A stretch of 64,000 nucleotides of DNA from Qipengyuania huizhouensis (GCF_019711635.1 NZ_JAIGNT010000001.1:1-64000), one strand, 5' to 3'. Shown: positions 25,810 to 37,109, counted from the stretch's first letter. The notes: generated by a model from the sequence alone, not told the origin. Program-made: numbers and translations.

Positions 25810-27639
25810 TTACTGATTGTTCTGGCGACCGAGGAAACGCGGAATGTTAAGGCCGCTACCGCCTTCATCCTCGTCGTCGTCTTCATCCTCGTCCTGGCTG
25901 GAGCTCGATCCGCGCGAGAGATTGGCCATGCGTTCGAACAGCGTACTGCCCTGGGTCGAGCCTCCGCCTGCAGGCGGACCACCACCGCCGGTGCCGCTCC
26001 CGGCAGTTCCATCTCCGGAAGCCCCGCCACCGGAAGCGCCACTTACGCCACCTGTGCCTTCGCCGCCGGTTTCGCTCTGGCCGGAAAACAGGGGCCTGCG
26101 CGCCGGCTTCTGCGAAAGCGGGCTTCCCCGGTCGGCATATTGATCGCTTCCCAGTTCAAGCGCATCGTCGTCGGCTTCATCCGACAGGTCGAGCGGGGGC
26201 GAAGCATGGCGCTCGCCCTCGTCGCTCCAGCCCTCGTCTTCGCCGACACCGTGGGCATAACCCTTGTCGTCCGCAGGCGGGGGCACACCGGCATCGCCCT
26301 CGTCATCGAAGCGTTCGGTGTCGTCATTGCGCATACCGGCCAGAGGATCGACGATGCCATCGACATCGTCATAGTCGTCCTCATCCGCATCATAACCATA
26401 ATCGCCGCCCCCGGCAGGAGAAAGACCTGCCGGTTTCACCAGCGGCCCTTCATCGTCGTGGCTATCATCGTATTTCGCCTCGACCGGCTCGGCGGCTGGC
26501 TGCTGATAGGTGGAGGCCGGTTCCGGTGTAGGTTCGGGGTCGGCCGACAGCCCCTCGTTCAGTTCGAAAGGCTCTTCTTCGGGGGTGCTTTCCTGCAGGT
26601 CGAGCACCGGACGCTGAGGAGCGCGCTGCGGCGACATGCTGAAGCTACGTTGCTGCGTGGGCGCAACCGATCCATCGTTCTCGATACCCGTGGCGACTAC
26701 GGATACGCGGATCTTCCCGTCGAGATCCGGATTGAAAGCGCTGCCCCAGATGATGTTGGCATCGTCATCGACCAGTTCGCGGATGTGATTGGCCGCCTCG
26801 TCGACTTCGAGGAGCTTCATGTCCTCACCGCCGATGATCGAGATAATCACGCCCTTGGCACCCGCCATGGACACACCGTCGAGGAGCGGATTGGCGATCG
26901 CACGCTCGGCCGCTTCGAGAGCGCGATTATCGCCCTCGCCCGTTCCGGTACCCATCATCGCCTTGCCCATTTCGCTCATCACGCTGCGCACGTCGGCGAA
27001 GTCGAGGTTGATGAGGCCCGGCATGACCATGAGATCGGTGATCGAGCGAACGCCCTGCTGCAGCACCTCGTCGGCCAGCGCGAAGGCTTCCTTGAAGGTG
27101 GTGTCCGCCTTGGCGACCAGGAACAGGTTCTGGTTGGGAATGACGATCAGCGTATCGACATGCTTCTGCAGCTCGTCGATTCCCGCTTCGGCAGCACGCA
27201 TACGGCGCGTGCCCTCGAACAGGAAGGGCTTGGTGACGACGCCTACTGTCAACACGCCCTTGCGGCGCGCGGCTTCCGCGATGACCGGCGCAGCGCCCGT
27301 GCCCGTGCCGCCGCCCATGCCGGCCGCGATGAAACACATGTTCACGCCTTCGAGCGCATCCTCGATGTCCTCGACCGTTTCTTCGGCGGCAGCCTTGCCC
27401 ACTTCGGGACGGGCGCCAGCGCCGAGGCCGCCTGTAATGTCGGGACCGAGCTGGATACGCTTTTCAGCGGGAGAAGTTGTGAGGGCCTGCGCATCGGTAT
27501 TGGCGACGATGAAATCGACGCCTTCGATTTCGGAATCGATCATGTTGGCAATGGCGTTGCCGCCCGCCCCGCCGACACCGACCACCATGATCTTGGGGCG
27601 CATGTCGTCGCTGGAGGCGGGTCCGATATTGATGCTCAT
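25810..27639 (-). CDS. ftsZ: cell division protein FtsZ
   Basis: ATG at 27639 behind GAGGGA gives 609 residues. The tubulin-like core includes [15 protein letters not shown], the GTP-binding loop [10 protein letters not shown], and NTDAQAL. The core ends near residue 320. A long acidic, Gly/Ser-rich C-terminal linker of about 270 residues follows, and the protein ends with the conserved tail [13 protein letters not shown] that binds FtsA and other partners. FtsZ polymerises into the division ring. The length exceeds the roughly 380-510 usual in bacteria; the excess is all linker. Last gene of the dcw cluster, after a 138-bp gap from ftsA, which may hold an extra promoter. Confidence 0.97.
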   Translation of the reverse strand: MSINIGPASSDDMRPKIMVVGVGGAGGNAIANMIDSEIEGVDFIVANTDAQALTTSPAEKRIQLGPDITGGLGAGARPEVGKAAAEETVEDIEDALEGVNMCFIAAGMGGGTGTGAAPVIAEAARRKGVLTVGVVTKPFLFEGTRRMRAAEAGIDELQKHVDTLIVIPNQNLFLVAKADTTFKEAFALADEVLQQGVRSITDLMVMPGLINLDFADVRSVMSEMGKAMMGTGTGEGDNRALEAAERAIANPLLDGVSMAGAKGVIISIIGGEDMKLLEVDEAANHIRELVDDDANIIWGSAFNPDLDGKIRVSVVATGIENDGSVAPTQQRSFSMSPQRAPQRPVLDLQESTPEEEPFELNEGLSADPEPTPEPASTYQQPAAEPVEAKYDDSHDDEGPLVKPAGLSPAGGGDYGYDADEDDYDDVDGIVDPLAGMRNDDTERFDDEGDAGVPPPADDKGYAHGVGEDEGWSDEGERHASPPLDLSDEADDDALELGSDQYADRGSPLSQKPARRPLFSGQSETGGEGTGGVSGASGGGASGDGTAGSGTGGGGPPAGGGSTQGSTLFERMANLSRGSSSSQDEDEDDDEDEGGSGLNIPRFLGRQNNQ

Positions 27640-27777
27640 CAGGTGTTCCCTCGGGAGAAAAATTGGGCCGAAGCCGTATCGCCCTCGCTTTTGGCACAAA
27701 GCGAATCACGCATGCAAAGGTTAAATGGCGTTATCCACTGCAAGACGCGCCGAATTTCGGCTGGTTTTGCAGACATA

Positions 27778-29076
27778 TCAGAAATATTCCCGGACAGCCT
27801 GGACGACACGGTTCACGAGCCCCAGTCCGGAGTATCGCCTGGTCGGCTGATAGCTCGGTCCGATCGAGCGAATGTCGACCGGATCTTCGGATGCATAGAG
27901 GCATAGTCCTGCCAGCGTGGCGAAACCGGGCGTGGCATGTGCTTCAGGTAGTCCGCGCAGCGCTGGCGGCTTGCCGCGGCGCACGGGAAGGCCCAGCGCT
28001 CCCTGCATGAATTCCGCAATGCCATGCAATTCGGCACCGCCCCCGGTAAGTACCACCTGGCCGGCGTTCGCATCGGAAAACCCGAGCCCCTTCAATCCCT
28101 TGCCTATTTCTGTAGTCATGGTCCCCAACCGGTCGGTGACGACCGAGACGAGTTCCGCGCGCGCAATTCTGTTCTGTTCATCCGCTCCCCGCGCCGGTCG
28201 TCCGCCCGTATCTTCTCCCGGGCCGTTGACAGGGATCATCTCGCGGTGATCGCTGGGCGTGGCTATGGCCGAACCCGAAACGCACTTCAGTCGCTCCGCC
28301 TGACCGCGCCGGATGCCGAGCGAGCTGGCAATCGCATCCGTGATGTCGTTCGAGCCGACTGGGATCGAGCGAAGGCCGAGCAACATGCCGCCTGCGTGGA
28401 CGGAAACGTTGGTGACCTGCGCCCCGATCTCGACCAGCGCCACGCCAAGATCGCGTTCTTCGTTCGACAGGCAGGCATAGGCGGCGGCAAGCGGACTGGC
28501 GACGACGCCTTCGACATCCAGATGGGCGCTCTGCACCGCCTCGATCAGGTTTCGTACCGGCGCACCCTCGGCCAGCGTCACATGGATATCGACACCCAGC
28601 GATTCTGCATGCAAGCCGATGGGATTGGCGACGCCATGCGCCCCGTCGAGTGTGTAATGGGCAGGCTGGGCGTGCAACACCATTCGTCCGTCGGGCTGAA
28701 TGTGGTCGCGCGCCGCGAAAAGGAGGTGCTCGACATCATCCTCGTCGATCCGCCGCCCGCCGATGGCGATTTCGACGCTGACGATCTTGCTGGAAAGCCC
28801 CGCCCCCGCGCAGCCGATCCATACGCCGGAAACGCTGGTGTTGGCATTGGCCTCGGCCGTCTCGACGGCGGCCCGGATAGCATGGGTCGCTGCCTCCATG
28901 TCGGTGACATAACCACGCTTGATGCCCTCGCTCTTGCGGTGCGAGGAACCCAGCACGATCATCTCGCCATCCTCGCCCTGTCCCATGACCATGGCGGAAA
29001 TGCGGAACGAACCGATATTCACCGCGGCCTGGACGCGGGTGATGCGCGGCAGCGGCAAATGGGGAGAGGTTGCCAT
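27778..29076 (-). CDS. ftsA: cell division protein FtsA
   Basis: 432 residues from the ATG that overlaps the ftsQ stop by one base (TAATG). Actin-fold features: a phosphate-1-like region near VQAAVNIGSFRISAMV, the SHRKSEGIKRGYVTDMEAA segment of the 1C domain, and GQVVLTGGGAELHGI for the adenosine loop. The C-terminus (SGLGLVNRVVQAVREYF) is an amphipathic helix, the normal membrane anchor. FtsA tethers FtsZ filaments to the membrane and activates septal synthesis. Confidence 0.96.
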   Translation of the reverse strand: MATSPHLPLPRITRVQAAVNIGSFRISAMVMGQGEDGEMIVLGSSHRKSEGIKRGYVTDMEAATHAIRAAVETAEANANTSVSGVWIGCAGAGLSSKIVSVEIAIGGRRIDEDDVEHLLFAARDHIQPDGRMVLHAQPAHYTLDGAHGVANPIGLHAESLGVDIHVTLAEGAPVRNLIEAVQSAHLDVEGVVASPLAAAYACLSNEERDLGVALVEIGAQVTNVSVHAGGMLLGLRSIPVGSNDITDAIASSLGIRRGQAERLKCVSGSAIATPSDHREMIPVNGPGEDTGGRPARGADEQNRIARAELVSVVTDRLGTMTTEIGKGLKGLGFSDANAGQVVLTGGGAELHGIAEFMQGALGLPVRRGKPPALRGLPEAHATPGFATLAGLCLYASEDPVDIRSIGPSYQPTRRYSGLGLVNRVVQAVREYF

Positions 29077-29984
29077 TATTCCGCGCTCACCCCGGCAGAC
29101 ATACCGCGCGGACAGGGGCCATCGGCGCAGCGCAGATAGGCACGGTCGGGCACACGCATGTCGATGGCTATGGCCTTGCCGCCGATCAACCTGTTTCGCC
29201 CATCCATCTCGGCGAATTTGACCAGCGCGGCCGGACCCTTGTCGCCTTCCGGCAAGGCAAGCATCTGGTCGGTCTTGAAGGTCAGGTTCCAGCGGCGATT
29301 GCCGATCCATTCGGCTGCCGCGATCTGCGGCTTGAGCGCAGGCGCCGCATCGAGCAAGCGGCCCAGTTCGGCGACTTGTTTCTGCGCGCCCGGACCGGAA
29401 ATCAGGAGCATGTCCTTGGCCATTTCGCGGGAAACCGGTTCAAGTTCATGCCCGGTCTCATCGACGAGGATCAGCCGGTCGGGCTTCTGGACGACGGCGT
29501 GCGGCTCTCGCTCAACGATATCAATCCGAAGCAAGTCGGGAAGCTGCCGCGACACTCGCGCATCCTTCACCCACGACAGGTCGAGCAGCCGCTCGCGAAT
29601 TTCCTCGACCTCCACCAGCGGCATAGGCCGGTCCTGCTCGCCCAGTACGCGTTCGTATATAATCTGCTTGTTAAGCCGCTCGACACCGGTCACGCGCACT
29701 CGTTTCACTTCAAAACCTGCGCGGCTGGCGGATTTGGCCAGCTCCATCTTCATCATTTCGGGCACGCCGGCGTAGTTCGCCACGCTCCAGGCGATAACCA
29801 TCCCGATCGCAAGGAGGATGACGAGAAAGAACTTGTGCCACTGCTCCTCGGTAAAGGGCAGCGCCGTCATGGCCCGGTCGAGCAGACCCGAGGTGTGGCG
29901 CTTGGCAGCCCGCGCCTTCTGGTTGCGGCTGCGCGCCGCGGCAGACCGGCGGACGCCGGTGGGTTTGCGGTTGACCTTAGCCAT
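29076..29984 (-). CDS. ftsQ: cell division protein FtsQ
   Basis: The start at 29984 (MAKVNRKPTG) overlaps the ddl end by 8 bases and gives 302 residues; later or earlier Met codons exist. A basic cytosolic N-terminus is followed by one membrane segment at about 53-72 (FFLVILLAIGMVIAWSV). Next come a POTRA domain (FEVKRVRVTGVERLNKQIIYERVL) and the FtsQ beta-domain with LSWVKDARVSRQLPDLLRIDIVERE. FtsQ links FtsB/FtsL to the divisome in the periplasm. Confidence 0.95.
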   Translation of the reverse strand: MAKVNRKPTGVRRSAAARSRNQKARAAKRHTSGLLDRAMTALPFTEEQWHKFFLVILLAIGMVIAWSVANYAGVPEMMKMELAKSASRAGFEVKRVRVTGVERLNKQIIYERVLGEQDRPMPLVEVEEIRERLLDLSWVKDARVSRQLPDLLRIDIVEREPHAVVQKPDRLILVDETGHELEPVSREMAKDMLLISGPGAQKQVAELGRLLDAAPALKPQIAAAEWIGNRRWNLTFKTDQMLALPEGDKGPAALVKFAEMDGRNRLIGGKAIAIDMRVPDRAYLRCADGPCPRGMSAGVSAE

Positions 29985-30945
29985 CGCTTCCCCTGCCTTC
30001 ATGATGGCGCAATGCCGCTGCAATGATCGTTTCGACCAGTTCGCCGTATTCGATGCCGATGTGCCGCGCCTGTTCGGGCACGAGGCTGAGCGGGGTCATA
30101 CCCGGCTGAGTGTTGGTTTCCAGCACGAAGAGCCCGTCCTCGCCCTGCTCTTCGTCCCAGCGGAAATCGGTGCGGCTGGTGCCGCGGCAGCCGAGCACCT
30201 TATGCGCCTTGAGCGCGATTTCGAGACACAGATCGCGGATATGGTCGGGAATGTCCGCAGGGCAGATATGATCGGTCATGCCGTCGGTATATTTGGCATC
30301 GAAATCGTAGAAGCCGCTCTTGGGCTTGAGTTCGGTGACTGCGAGCGCACGCGAACCTTCGGGGAAATCGACTACCGCAGCGGTCATCTCACGACCCTTG
30401 ATATAGGGTTCGGCCAGCAGCTCGGCAAAATCCTGCCAGGGGCCCTTGGCATCGCGTGCGATCGGGTTGCCGTAATTCCCCTCGTCAGTGACGATGGCTA
30501 CGCCGACGGAGCTGCCCTCGTTAACCGGCTTCAGCACATAAGGCCGCGCGATCGGATCGCGTTCGAACAGGTCCGCGCTCTTCACGATCCGTCCGCCGGG
30601 CATGGGAATGCCATGCGGCACTAGCGCCTGCTTGGTCAGCTGCTTGTCGATAGCGATCACCGAAGTTGCGAGACCCGAATGGGTATAGGGCACGCCCATC
30701 AGGTCCATCATGCCCTGCACGCTGCCATCCTCGCCCGGCACACCGTGAAGTGCGTTGAACACGACATCGGGCGAAGCCTCTGCAATCCGCGCCGCGACCT
30801 GCCGGTCCATGTCGATCCGCGTAACCTTGTGGCCGCGCTCTTCCAGCGCCTTTGCGACACCTTCGCCGGACATCAGGCTGACGGGCCGCTCATTGGCCCA
30901 GCCACCCATCAGGACGGCGACATGGAGTTTGGGGAGATCGGTCAT
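29977..30945 (-). CDS. ddl: D-alanine--D-alanine ligase
   Basis: 322 residues, an ATP-grasp ligase making the D-Ala-D-Ala dipeptide for the lipid II stem. Seen: HVAVLMGGWANERPVSLMSG at the N-terminus, NALHGVPGEDG, LKPVNEGSSVGVAIV in the ATP-binding domain, and CRGTSRTDFRWDE with LETNTQPGMTPLSLVPEQA at the active site and metal ligands. It lies in the standard place between murB and ftsQ, 9 bp after murB. Confidence 0.97.
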   Translation of the reverse strand: MTDLPKLHVAVLMGGWANERPVSLMSGEGVAKALEERGHKVTRIDMDRQVAARIAEASPDVVFNALHGVPGEDGSVQGMMDLMGVPYTHSGLATSVIAIDKQLTKQALVPHGIPMPGGRIVKSADLFERDPIARPYVLKPVNEGSSVGVAIVTDEGNYGNPIARDAKGPWQDFAELLAEPYIKGREMTAAVVDFPEGSRALAVTELKPKSGFYDFDAKYTDGMTDHICPADIPDHIRDLCLEIALKAHKVLGCRGTSRTDFRWDEEQGEDGLFVLETNTQPGMTPLSLVPEQARHIGIEYGELVETIIAAALRHHEGRGSDG

Positions 30946-30954
30946 TATTGTTCC

Positions 30955-31923
30955 TTACGGTCGCCCCACACGCTGGATTTCCCATTCGAGTTCGGTGCCC
31001 GAATTCGCATAGACGCGGCGCCTAACTTCCTCGCCCAGGCCTTCGATGTCAGCGCTGGTCGCATCCCCTGTATTGATCAGGAAGTTGGCGTGCTTTTCGC
31101 TTACCTGTGCGCCGCCCATCTTCAGACCCCGGCACCCGGCCGCGTCAACCAGCTCCCAGGCCTTCTTGCCGGGAGGATTCTTGAAGGTCGAACCGCCCGT
31201 CTTCGTCCGCAGAGGCTGCGAATTCTCGCGTGCTTCGGCGATTTCGTCCATCTTCGCCCCGATCGCTTCGGGGTCGCCCGGCACGCCCTGAAAACGCGCG
31301 GAGACGACGACTGCACCCTTGGGCAGGGCAGAATGGCGATAGGAATATTGCAGGTCGGCGGCGGGCAGCGTGAGGCATTGCCCGCCAGGCATGACCACGG
31401 TGCAATCGATCAGCACATCGCTCACCTCACGGCCATAGGCGCCGCCGTTCATTCTCACGAACCCGCCGACCGTGCCGGGAATACCGCGCATGAATTCGAG
31501 GCCCGCCACACCGCAATCACGCGCGGCGCTGGCAACGAGGATGCCATGTGCGCCGCCGCCGCACTCGACAATGCAGCTTTCATCATCGATGCTGACATCC
31601 GCGAACTGTTTGCCGAGCTTGATAACCACGCCCGGCACGCCGCCATCGCGCACGATCATGTTCGAGCCGAGGCCCAGCGCCATGATCGGCAAATCACCGC
31701 CCAGACGGCGGAGGAATTCCCTGAGATCGTCCATGTCGGCCGGTTCGAACAGCCAGTCGGCCTTCCCCCCGCTCTTGAACCAGACCAGCTTGGCCAGCGG
31801 CGCATCCGGCGTCAGCTTGCCCCGCAAGCCGTCGGTATCGATGGGCGCTTCGATCCCGCCGTCGACGGCGCAATCCGGAGCCATGCCGTCATCCCAGTTC
31901 CAGACGTCGTTCTCCTGATCCAT
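30955..31923 (-). CDS. murB: UDP-N-acetylenolpyruvoylglucosamine reductase
   Basis: 322 residues from the ATG overlapping the murC stop by one base. The FAD domain shows LVWFKSGGKADWLFEPAD and MALGLGSNMIVRDGG. The C-terminal substrate domain has GGSTFKNPPGKKAWELVDAAGCRG and SEKHANFLINTGDATSADIEGL, with the Ser/Glu proton donors expected for a type I/II MurB. It reduces the enolpyruvyl group to UDP-MurNAc using NADPH. Confidence 0.97.
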   Translation of the reverse strand: MDQENDVWNWDDGMAPDCAVDGGIEAPIDTDGLRGKLTPDAPLAKLVWFKSGGKADWLFEPADMDDLREFLRRLGGDLPIMALGLGSNMIVRDGGVPGVVIKLGKQFADVSIDDESCIVECGGGAHGILVASAARDCGVAGLEFMRGIPGTVGGFVRMNGGAYGREVSDVLIDCTVVMPGGQCLTLPAADLQYSYRHSALPKGAVVVSARFQGVPGDPEAIGAKMDEIAEARENSQPLRTKTGGSTFKNPPGKKAWELVDAAGCRGLKMGGAQVSEKHANFLINTGDATSADIEGLGEEVRRRVYANSGTELEWEIQRVGRP

Positions 31924-33332
31924 TACACCCCGCGCTCCGCGGCGATCGCATCGGCAAGATCGGCAGCCCATTTGGTAATGTCGCCCGCGCCGAGGCAGAC
32001 GATAAGGTCGCCTTCCTCGATATCGGCGGCGAGCTTTCTCGCAAGATCTTCGCGATCCTCTACCGTCATGGCGGAGCGGTGGCCACGCGATTTGAGGCCC
32101 TCGACAAGAGCAGCTGCATTTACACCCTCGATCGGCTCTTCTCCCGCGGCATAGACCGGGGTGACATAGACCTGATCCGCCTCGTTGAACGCGCTCTGGA
32201 AGTCGTCCATCAGATCGTGAAGGCGCGTATAGCGGTGCGGTTGCATCACGGCGATCACGCGATTGCGCGCCGCCTCGCGCGCTGCGGACAGAACCGCGCG
32301 GATTTCGACCGGGTGATGGCCGTAATCGTCGATGATCGTCGCCCCGGCCACGCTACCGACATTGGTGAAGCGCCTGCGCACTCCGCCGAAGCTGGAAAAG
32401 CCGTTGCAGATCACCTCGTCCGGGCAGCCCATCTCGATGGAGACGGCAATCGCGGCAAGCGCATTCTGGACATTGTGGCGACCCGGCATGGGCAGGCAGA
32501 CATTCTCGATCCGCCGGTCTTCCTCCCCGCGCTGGCGCACGATCACATCGAAACGGTTGCCGCCCTCGTGGGGCTGAACATTCACGCCGCAGATATCCGC
32601 CTGGAGGTTGAATCCATAGGTAATCACCCTGCGGTCGCGGACCTTGCCGATCACCGCTTGCACTTCGGGATGGTCGATGCACAACACCGCCGCGCCGTAG
32701 AAGGGCACGTTGTGGATGAACTCGACGAAGGCATCCTTCACCCCGTCGAAATCGCCGTAATGGTCAAGATGTTCGGGATCGATATTGGTGACGACCGCTA
32801 TCGTGCCGTCGAGCCGCAGAAAGCTGCCGTCGCTCTCGTCGGCCTCGACCACCATCCAGTCGCTATCGCCGAGGCGGGCGTTCGAACCATATTGCTCGAT
32901 GATCCCGCCATTGATGACCGTGGGATCGATGCCGCCGCAGTCAAGCAGGCTGGCGATCATGCTGGTAGTGGTCGTCTTGCCGTGCGTTCCCGCCACTGCG
33001 ATGGTGGATTTGAGCCGCATAAGTTCCGCGAGCATTTCCGCGCGGCGCACCACGGGGATGCGGTTTTCCAGCGCATGCGCGACCTCGGGATTGGTGCGCT
33101 TGACGGCCGTGGAGGTGACGACCACCGCCGCGCCTTCGACGTTTTCCTTATCGTGACCGATTTTCACCGCGATGCCCTGCCCTCGCAGACGCTCGACGGT
33201 CGCGCTTTCGCTGATGTCCGAGCCTTGCACGGTGTAGCCGAGATTGTTCATCACCTCGGCGATGCCCGACATACCGATGCCGCCGACCCCCACGAAGTGG
33301 ATCGTGCCGATATCGGTTGGTACGCCTTTCAT
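31923..33332 (-). CDS. murC: UDP-N-acetylmuramate--L-alanine ligase
   Basis: 469 residues; the ATG at 33332 overlaps the murG stop (ATGA), while the 59-codon upstream extension is only the murG reading in another frame. Mur-ligase features: [18 protein letters not shown] (Rossmann loop), [16 protein letters not shown] (ATP P-loop), [14 protein letters not shown], and [14 protein letters not shown]. It adds L-Ala to UDP-MurNAc, the first stem-peptide step. Confidence 0.98.
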   Translation of the reverse strand: MKGVPTDIGTIHFVGVGGIGMSGIAEVMNNLGYTVQGSDISESATVERLRGQGIAVKIGHDKENVEGAAVVVTSTAVKRTNPEVAHALENRIPVVRRAEMLAELMRLKSTIAVAGTHGKTTTTSMIASLLDCGGIDPTVINGGIIEQYGSNARLGDSDWMVVEADESDGSFLRLDGTIAVVTNIDPEHLDHYGDFDGVKDAFVEFIHNVPFYGAAVLCIDHPEVQAVIGKVRDRRVITYGFNLQADICGVNVQPHEGGNRFDVIVRQRGEEDRRIENVCLPMPGRHNVQNALAAIAVSIEMGCPDEVICNGFSSFGGVRRRFTNVGSVAGATIIDDYGHHPVEIRAVLSAAREAARNRVIAVMQPHRYTRLHDLMDDFQSAFNEADQVYVTPVYAAGEEPIEGVNAAALVEGLKSRGHRSAMTVEDREDLARKLAADIEEGDLIVCLGAGDITKWAADLADAIAAERGV

Positions 33333-34540
33333 TCCGCGCTCTCCCGCTTCGCGCTCAGTTTTTTCGCTCCCTGGCCTGCAACCTGCCCCTGAGTGGCACC
33401 GCGGGCATTGTTTCCGCCCACGCGGATCACATCCATCATGTCCGCCCCGCCGAAACTTTCGACGATGTCGGCAAGGTCTTCTACGGCCTTCGGACGGCCA
33501 CAGTTCCATGCGGCATGGGCGGCATTAGACAGACCTTGCGGATCGTCCGCCAGCACGCGGATCTGTTTGGCGAGTTCCTTGGCCTCGAATTTTTCCTGAC
33601 GGATCATCCGCGCGCCGCCCGCCTTGGCCATTTCGCGCGCGTTGAACGCCTGATGGTCGTCGGTCGCAATCGGCAGCGGGATGAGGATCGCAGGGCGCCC
33701 TACCGCAGTCAGTTCGGCAATCGTCGAAGCGCCCGCCCGGCCGATGAACAGATGCGCATCGGCAAGCCGCGTCGCCATATCCTCGAAATAGGTGGCGAGT
33801 TCTGCGGGAATGCCGTGATTGCGATAACGTTCGCGCACCGCATCGAGATCTTCGGGGCGGCATTGCTGCGTGACTTGCAGCCGCTGCCGGATGGCGGGAG
33901 GAAGCATGGCGAGCCCGTCGGGCACCACTTCGGAGAGCACGCGGGCACCCTGGCTGCCGCCGGTCACCAGCACGCGCAGAAGCCCGTCTTCGCCATAGGG
34001 CGGGAACGGTTCGTCCCGCAGGCTGAGCACCTGCGCGCGCACGGGATTGCCGACGAGATGCACCTTGCCGCGATGTGCGGGCTTCAGTCGCTGCACGTCG
34101 GGATAGGCGGTGGCGATGGCCTGCACCCGGCCCGACAGCAGGCGGTTGACCCGGCCAAGCACCGCGTTCTGTTCGTGGACCACGGTGGGAATATCGGCAG
34201 AGGTCGAAGCGAGGATTGCGGGCAGCGAGGGATAGCCGCCGAAGCCGACCACCGCGCTGGGCTGGAAACTGTCGAACAGCCGCAGCGCCATCTTGCGCCC
34301 TTCGAGGACCGCCATCAGCCCCTTCACCCATTGCAGGGGGTTCTTGCCGAAACGGCCTGCGGGCAGGACATGGGCGGGCATGAAATCGGGCTTGCCGGGT
34401 ATCTGCGCGCCCCGCTCGTCGGTGATCAGCGCCACATGATGGCCGCGGCGCTCCAGCTCTACAGCCAGCGCGAAGGCGGGCAGCAGGTGGCCGCCGGTCC
34501 CTCCGGCAGCCAGCACATAATGGCGGTTGGAGGTGGTCAC
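33329..34540 (-). CDS. murG: lipid II synthase (UDP-GlcNAc transferase) MurG
   Basis: GTG start overlapping the ftsW stop (GTGA); 403 residues. GT-B glycosyltransferase with the N-terminal glycine loop [44 protein letters not shown] and the nucleotide-binding [24 protein letters not shown]. It works at the cytosolic membrane face, adding GlcNAc to lipid I. The C-terminal 30-40 residues ([24 protein letters not shown]) are a basic low-complexity tail beyond the usual length. Confidence 0.97.
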   Translation of the reverse strand: MTTSNRHYVLAAGGTGGHLLPAFALAVELERRGHHVALITDERGAQIPGKPDFMPAHVLPAGRFGKNPLQWVKGLMAVLEGRKMALRLFDSFQPSAVVGFGGYPSLPAILASTSADIPTVVHEQNAVLGRVNRLLSGRVQAIATAYPDVQRLKPAHRGKVHLVGNPVRAQVLSLRDEPFPPYGEDGLLRVLVTGGSQGARVLSEVVPDGLAMLPPAIRQRLQVTQQCRPEDLDAVRERYRNHGIPAELATYFEDMATRLADAHLFIGRAGASTIAELTAVGRPAILIPLPIATDDHQAFNAREMAKAGGARMIRQEKFEAKELAKQIRVLADDPQGLSNAAHAAWNCGRPKAVEDLADIVESFGGADMMDVIRVGGNNARGATQGQVAGQGAKKLSAKRESAE

Positions 34541-35805
34541 TGGTGGATTTCGCGCGTCATGCGCGCCTCTTGCGTATTCATCGCGTCCCCCTGCCCGATG
34601 CCCAGCAGGTCGCCAAGTCCCCTCGTCGTGGTTTTGAGATAGGGATTGCGGCGCGTTACGGCGATCAGCAGGCCGACGCCAAGGCAGACCGCGATGGTGG
34701 ACGAACCGCCATAGCTGACAAGTGGCAGCGTCATGCCCTTGGAGGGAAAAAGCTGCAGGTTGACGAGGATGTTGATGAATGCCTGCCCGCCCAGCAGCGC
34801 GACGAGGCCAGTACCCGCCAGCAGGGCGAACAGGTCTTCCTCGTCGAACAGACGCATCAGTACGCGCACGACGATTGCCAGATAGACCAGCACGATAAAC
34901 GCGCAGACGACAAGGCCGAACTCCTCGCCGATGACCGAAAAGATGTAGTCGGTATGCGCTTCGGGCAGGCTCATCTTCCGCAGGCCGAGGCCATATCCCG
35001 CGCCGGTCCAGCCGCCCGCCAGCAGTGTGCGGCTGGCAAGATCGACCTGATCGTAGGCCGTGCCGCCGCCGAAGAAGGCATCGATGCGATGGCGCGCATT
35101 GTCATAGAGGAAATAGGTCGCGGTGAGCAGGAACAGTCCGCCGCCGATGACGATGCCCAGCCGCTTCATCGGCATGCCCGCCAGCAGAATCATGACCAGC
35201 CACACGCCCGCAAACAGCATGAATTCGCCGAAATTCGGCTGCATCATCAGCAGCGCGCCAATCAGGCCGGTAAGCCCCGTCACGATCCACAGAACGGGAA
35301 GGTTCGGATCGCGCATTCGCCACGAGAGGACCCAGGCGAGTGCGATGGCGAAGGCAGGCTTGAGGAATTCCGATGGCTGGAACTGCATGCCGATGGAAAT
35401 CCAGCGCCGCGCACCGTTGATCTCCACCCCGATGAACGGGACGAGAAACAAGAGGCCGAGCATGCCCGCGCCAAGCATCACGCCGAAACGCCGCGCATTC
35501 TGGCGGCTGAGCAGGGAAGCGCCGAACATCACGCATAGCGCGATTACCTGCCACGCCAGGTGGCGGTAGAAGAAGTACAGCGGATCGAGTGTCTCGCTGG
35601 AGGTCGACAGCCGGTCCGCGCTCGCCGGGCTGGCGGCGGCAACGGCGATTGTGCCCAGCGTCATCAGCAGCAGCACGAGGCCCAGCAGCACGCGGTCGAT
35701 CTCACGCCACCAAATCTTCAGCTGGCTCCAGCGGGAAAGCTTGCCGCCCGGGATATGCGCAGGCTTGCGTTTCGCGCCGGGAACGAAGGGCTGCGTGGCG
35801 GTCAT
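34537..35805 (-). CDS. ftsW: peptidoglycan glycosyltransferase FtsW (SEDS)
   Basis: 422 residues with about ten membrane segments. SEDS signatures are clear: GARRWISIGMQFQPSEFLKPAFA, AYDQVDLASRTLLAGGWTGAGYG, PEAHTDYIFSVIGEEFGL and FPSKGMTLPLVSYGGSS. It polymerises septal glycan with FtsI, whose gene lies upstream in the cluster. Its start overlaps the murD stop (ATGA). Confidence 0.97.
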   Translation of the reverse strand: MTATQPFVPGAKRKPAHIPGGKLSRWSQLKIWWREIDRVLLGLVLLLMTLGTIAVAAASPASADRLSTSSETLDPLYFFYRHLAWQVIALCVMFGASLLSRQNARRFGVMLGAGMLGLLFLVPFIGVEINGARRWISIGMQFQPSEFLKPAFAIALAWVLSWRMRDPNLPVLWIVTGLTGLIGALLMMQPNFGEFMLFAGVWLVMILLAGMPMKRLGIVIGGGLFLLTATYFLYDNARHRIDAFFGGGTAYDQVDLASRTLLAGGWTGAGYGLGLRKMSLPEAHTDYIFSVIGEEFGLVVCAFIVLVYLAIVVRVLMRLFDEEDLFALLAGTGLVALLGGQAFINILVNLQLFPSKGMTLPLVSYGGSSTIAVCLGVGLLIAVTRRNPYLKTTTRGLGDLLGIGQGDAMNTQEARMTREIHQ

Positions 35806-37109
35806 TGCGCTTTTTCCCTTTGGGCCTCAACCAGTTCGCGGAAATGGTCACCACGCGCTTCGAAATCGCGATACTGGTCGAAGCTGGCGCAGGCTGGAGA
35901 GAGGAGCACGGTGTCGCCGTTGGCCGCGCGACTTGCGGCGCGAGCCACCGCGCGATCGAGTGTGCCGCATTGCTCCACCGGAACGCGACCGTCGAGCAGG
36001 GCAGCGAAGTCCGGCCCCGCCTTGCCGATGGTATAGGCAGCTTTGACGTGGGGCAGTTCGGCCTCGCATTCGCCCAGTCCGGGTTCCTTGGCCAGCCCGC
36101 CGAGGATCCAGTGAATGCTGTCGAACGCTGCCAGCGCGGGGGCGGAGGCGGCGGTGTTGGTTCCCTTGCTGTCATTGACGTAGGCGACGCCGGAAATTTC
36201 GGCGACGCGTTCCATGCGGTGCGGAAGACCTCGGTAACTTTCGAGCCCGGCGCGTATGGCGTTACCCGAGAGGCCCAGAATGTCGCCAACCTCTATGGCC
36301 GCTGCCGCGTTCTCTAGATTGTGCGGCCCTTGCAGCGACGGCCATTTCGACTGCTCGCTAGGTGCGATGCCCCTGTTACCCAGGACATCCTCGAGGATAC
36401 TGGCAATAGTGCCTTCGGCAAACTGGCCCAGTGCGCGCGCATCTGTGACACGGGCGATCGAATTATGACCGCGCGTCTGCATCGCCAGTAGGCGCGACTT
36501 GCTCGCAGCATATTTCGCGAAGTCGCCATCATATCTGTCGAGATGATCGGGCGTGATGTTGAGCAGTACCGCAACGTCGCAATCGAGCGAATAAGTCAGG
36601 TCGATCTGGTAGCTCGACAGCTCCAGCACATAGACCCCGCCCTCCGGAAGCGGCTCCTGCTCGAGAATCGGCAGGCCGATATTGCCGCCCATGGTGGTCG
36701 GCACGCCCGCAGTCTTGAGGATATGGTGGACCAGCGCGGTGGTGGTTGATTTGCCATTGGTGCCGGTGATGCCGACGACCTTGTGCGGCGGCAGATCGCC
36801 CATCGCCAGCGCGAAGAGTTCGATATCGCCGATCACCGGAACGCCGAAATTGTCGGCATGGCGCTTTATCGGGTGGGTGTTGAGTGGAACGCCGGGGCTG
36901 ACGACCACGCCTGCATAGCCGGTAAGGTCGGCCTCCAGCGGATCGGCTATGGCGCAGCGTCCGGCATAGGGTTCGCGCGCTTCGGCGCGGTCGTCCCACA
37001 CCAGCACGTCGGCTCCGGCAGCCAGCAGCGCCTCGACCGTTGCCCGGCCGGACCGCGCGAGGCCGAGCACCGCGTATTTCTTGTCCTTCCAGGCGGGCGA
37101 GGTGATCAT
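35802..37109 (-). CDS. murD: UDP-N-acetylmuramoyl-L-alanine--D-glutamate ligase
   Basis: 435 residues from the ATG at 37109 that overlaps the mraY stop; the open frame extends far upstream only as an mraY shadow. It has [19 protein letters not shown], the P-loop [17 protein letters not shown], and [20 protein letters not shown] with [17 protein letters not shown] near the C-terminus, all standard for MurD. It adds D-Glu in the cytosol. Confidence 0.97.
   Translation of the reverse strand: MITSPAWKDKKYAVLGLARSGRATVEALLAAGADVLVWDDRAEAREPYAGRCAIADPLEADLTGYAGVVVSPGVPLNTHPIKRHADNFGVPVIGDIELFALAMGDLPPHKVVGITGTNGKSTTTALVHHILKTAGVPTTMGGNIGLPILEQEPLPEGGVYVLELSSYQIDLTYSLDCDVAVLLNITPDHLDRYDGDFAKYAASKSRLLAMQTRGHNSIARVTDARALGQFAEGTIASILEDVLGNRGIAPSEQSKWPSLQGPHNLENAAAAIEVGDILGLSGNAIRAGLESYRGLPHRMERVAEISGVAYVNDSKGTNTAASAPALAAFDSIHWILGGLAKEPGLGECEAELPHVKAAYTIGKAGPDFAALLDGRVPVEQCGTLDRAVARAASRAANGDTVLLSPACASFDQYRDFEARGDHFRELVEAQREKAQ

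Noticed and set aside
27640..27777. Possible CtrA box (TTAACC with an upstream TAA-like half) before ftsZ
   Set aside because: The second half-site is wrong or the spacer is 6 instead of 7, so it is no better than chance.
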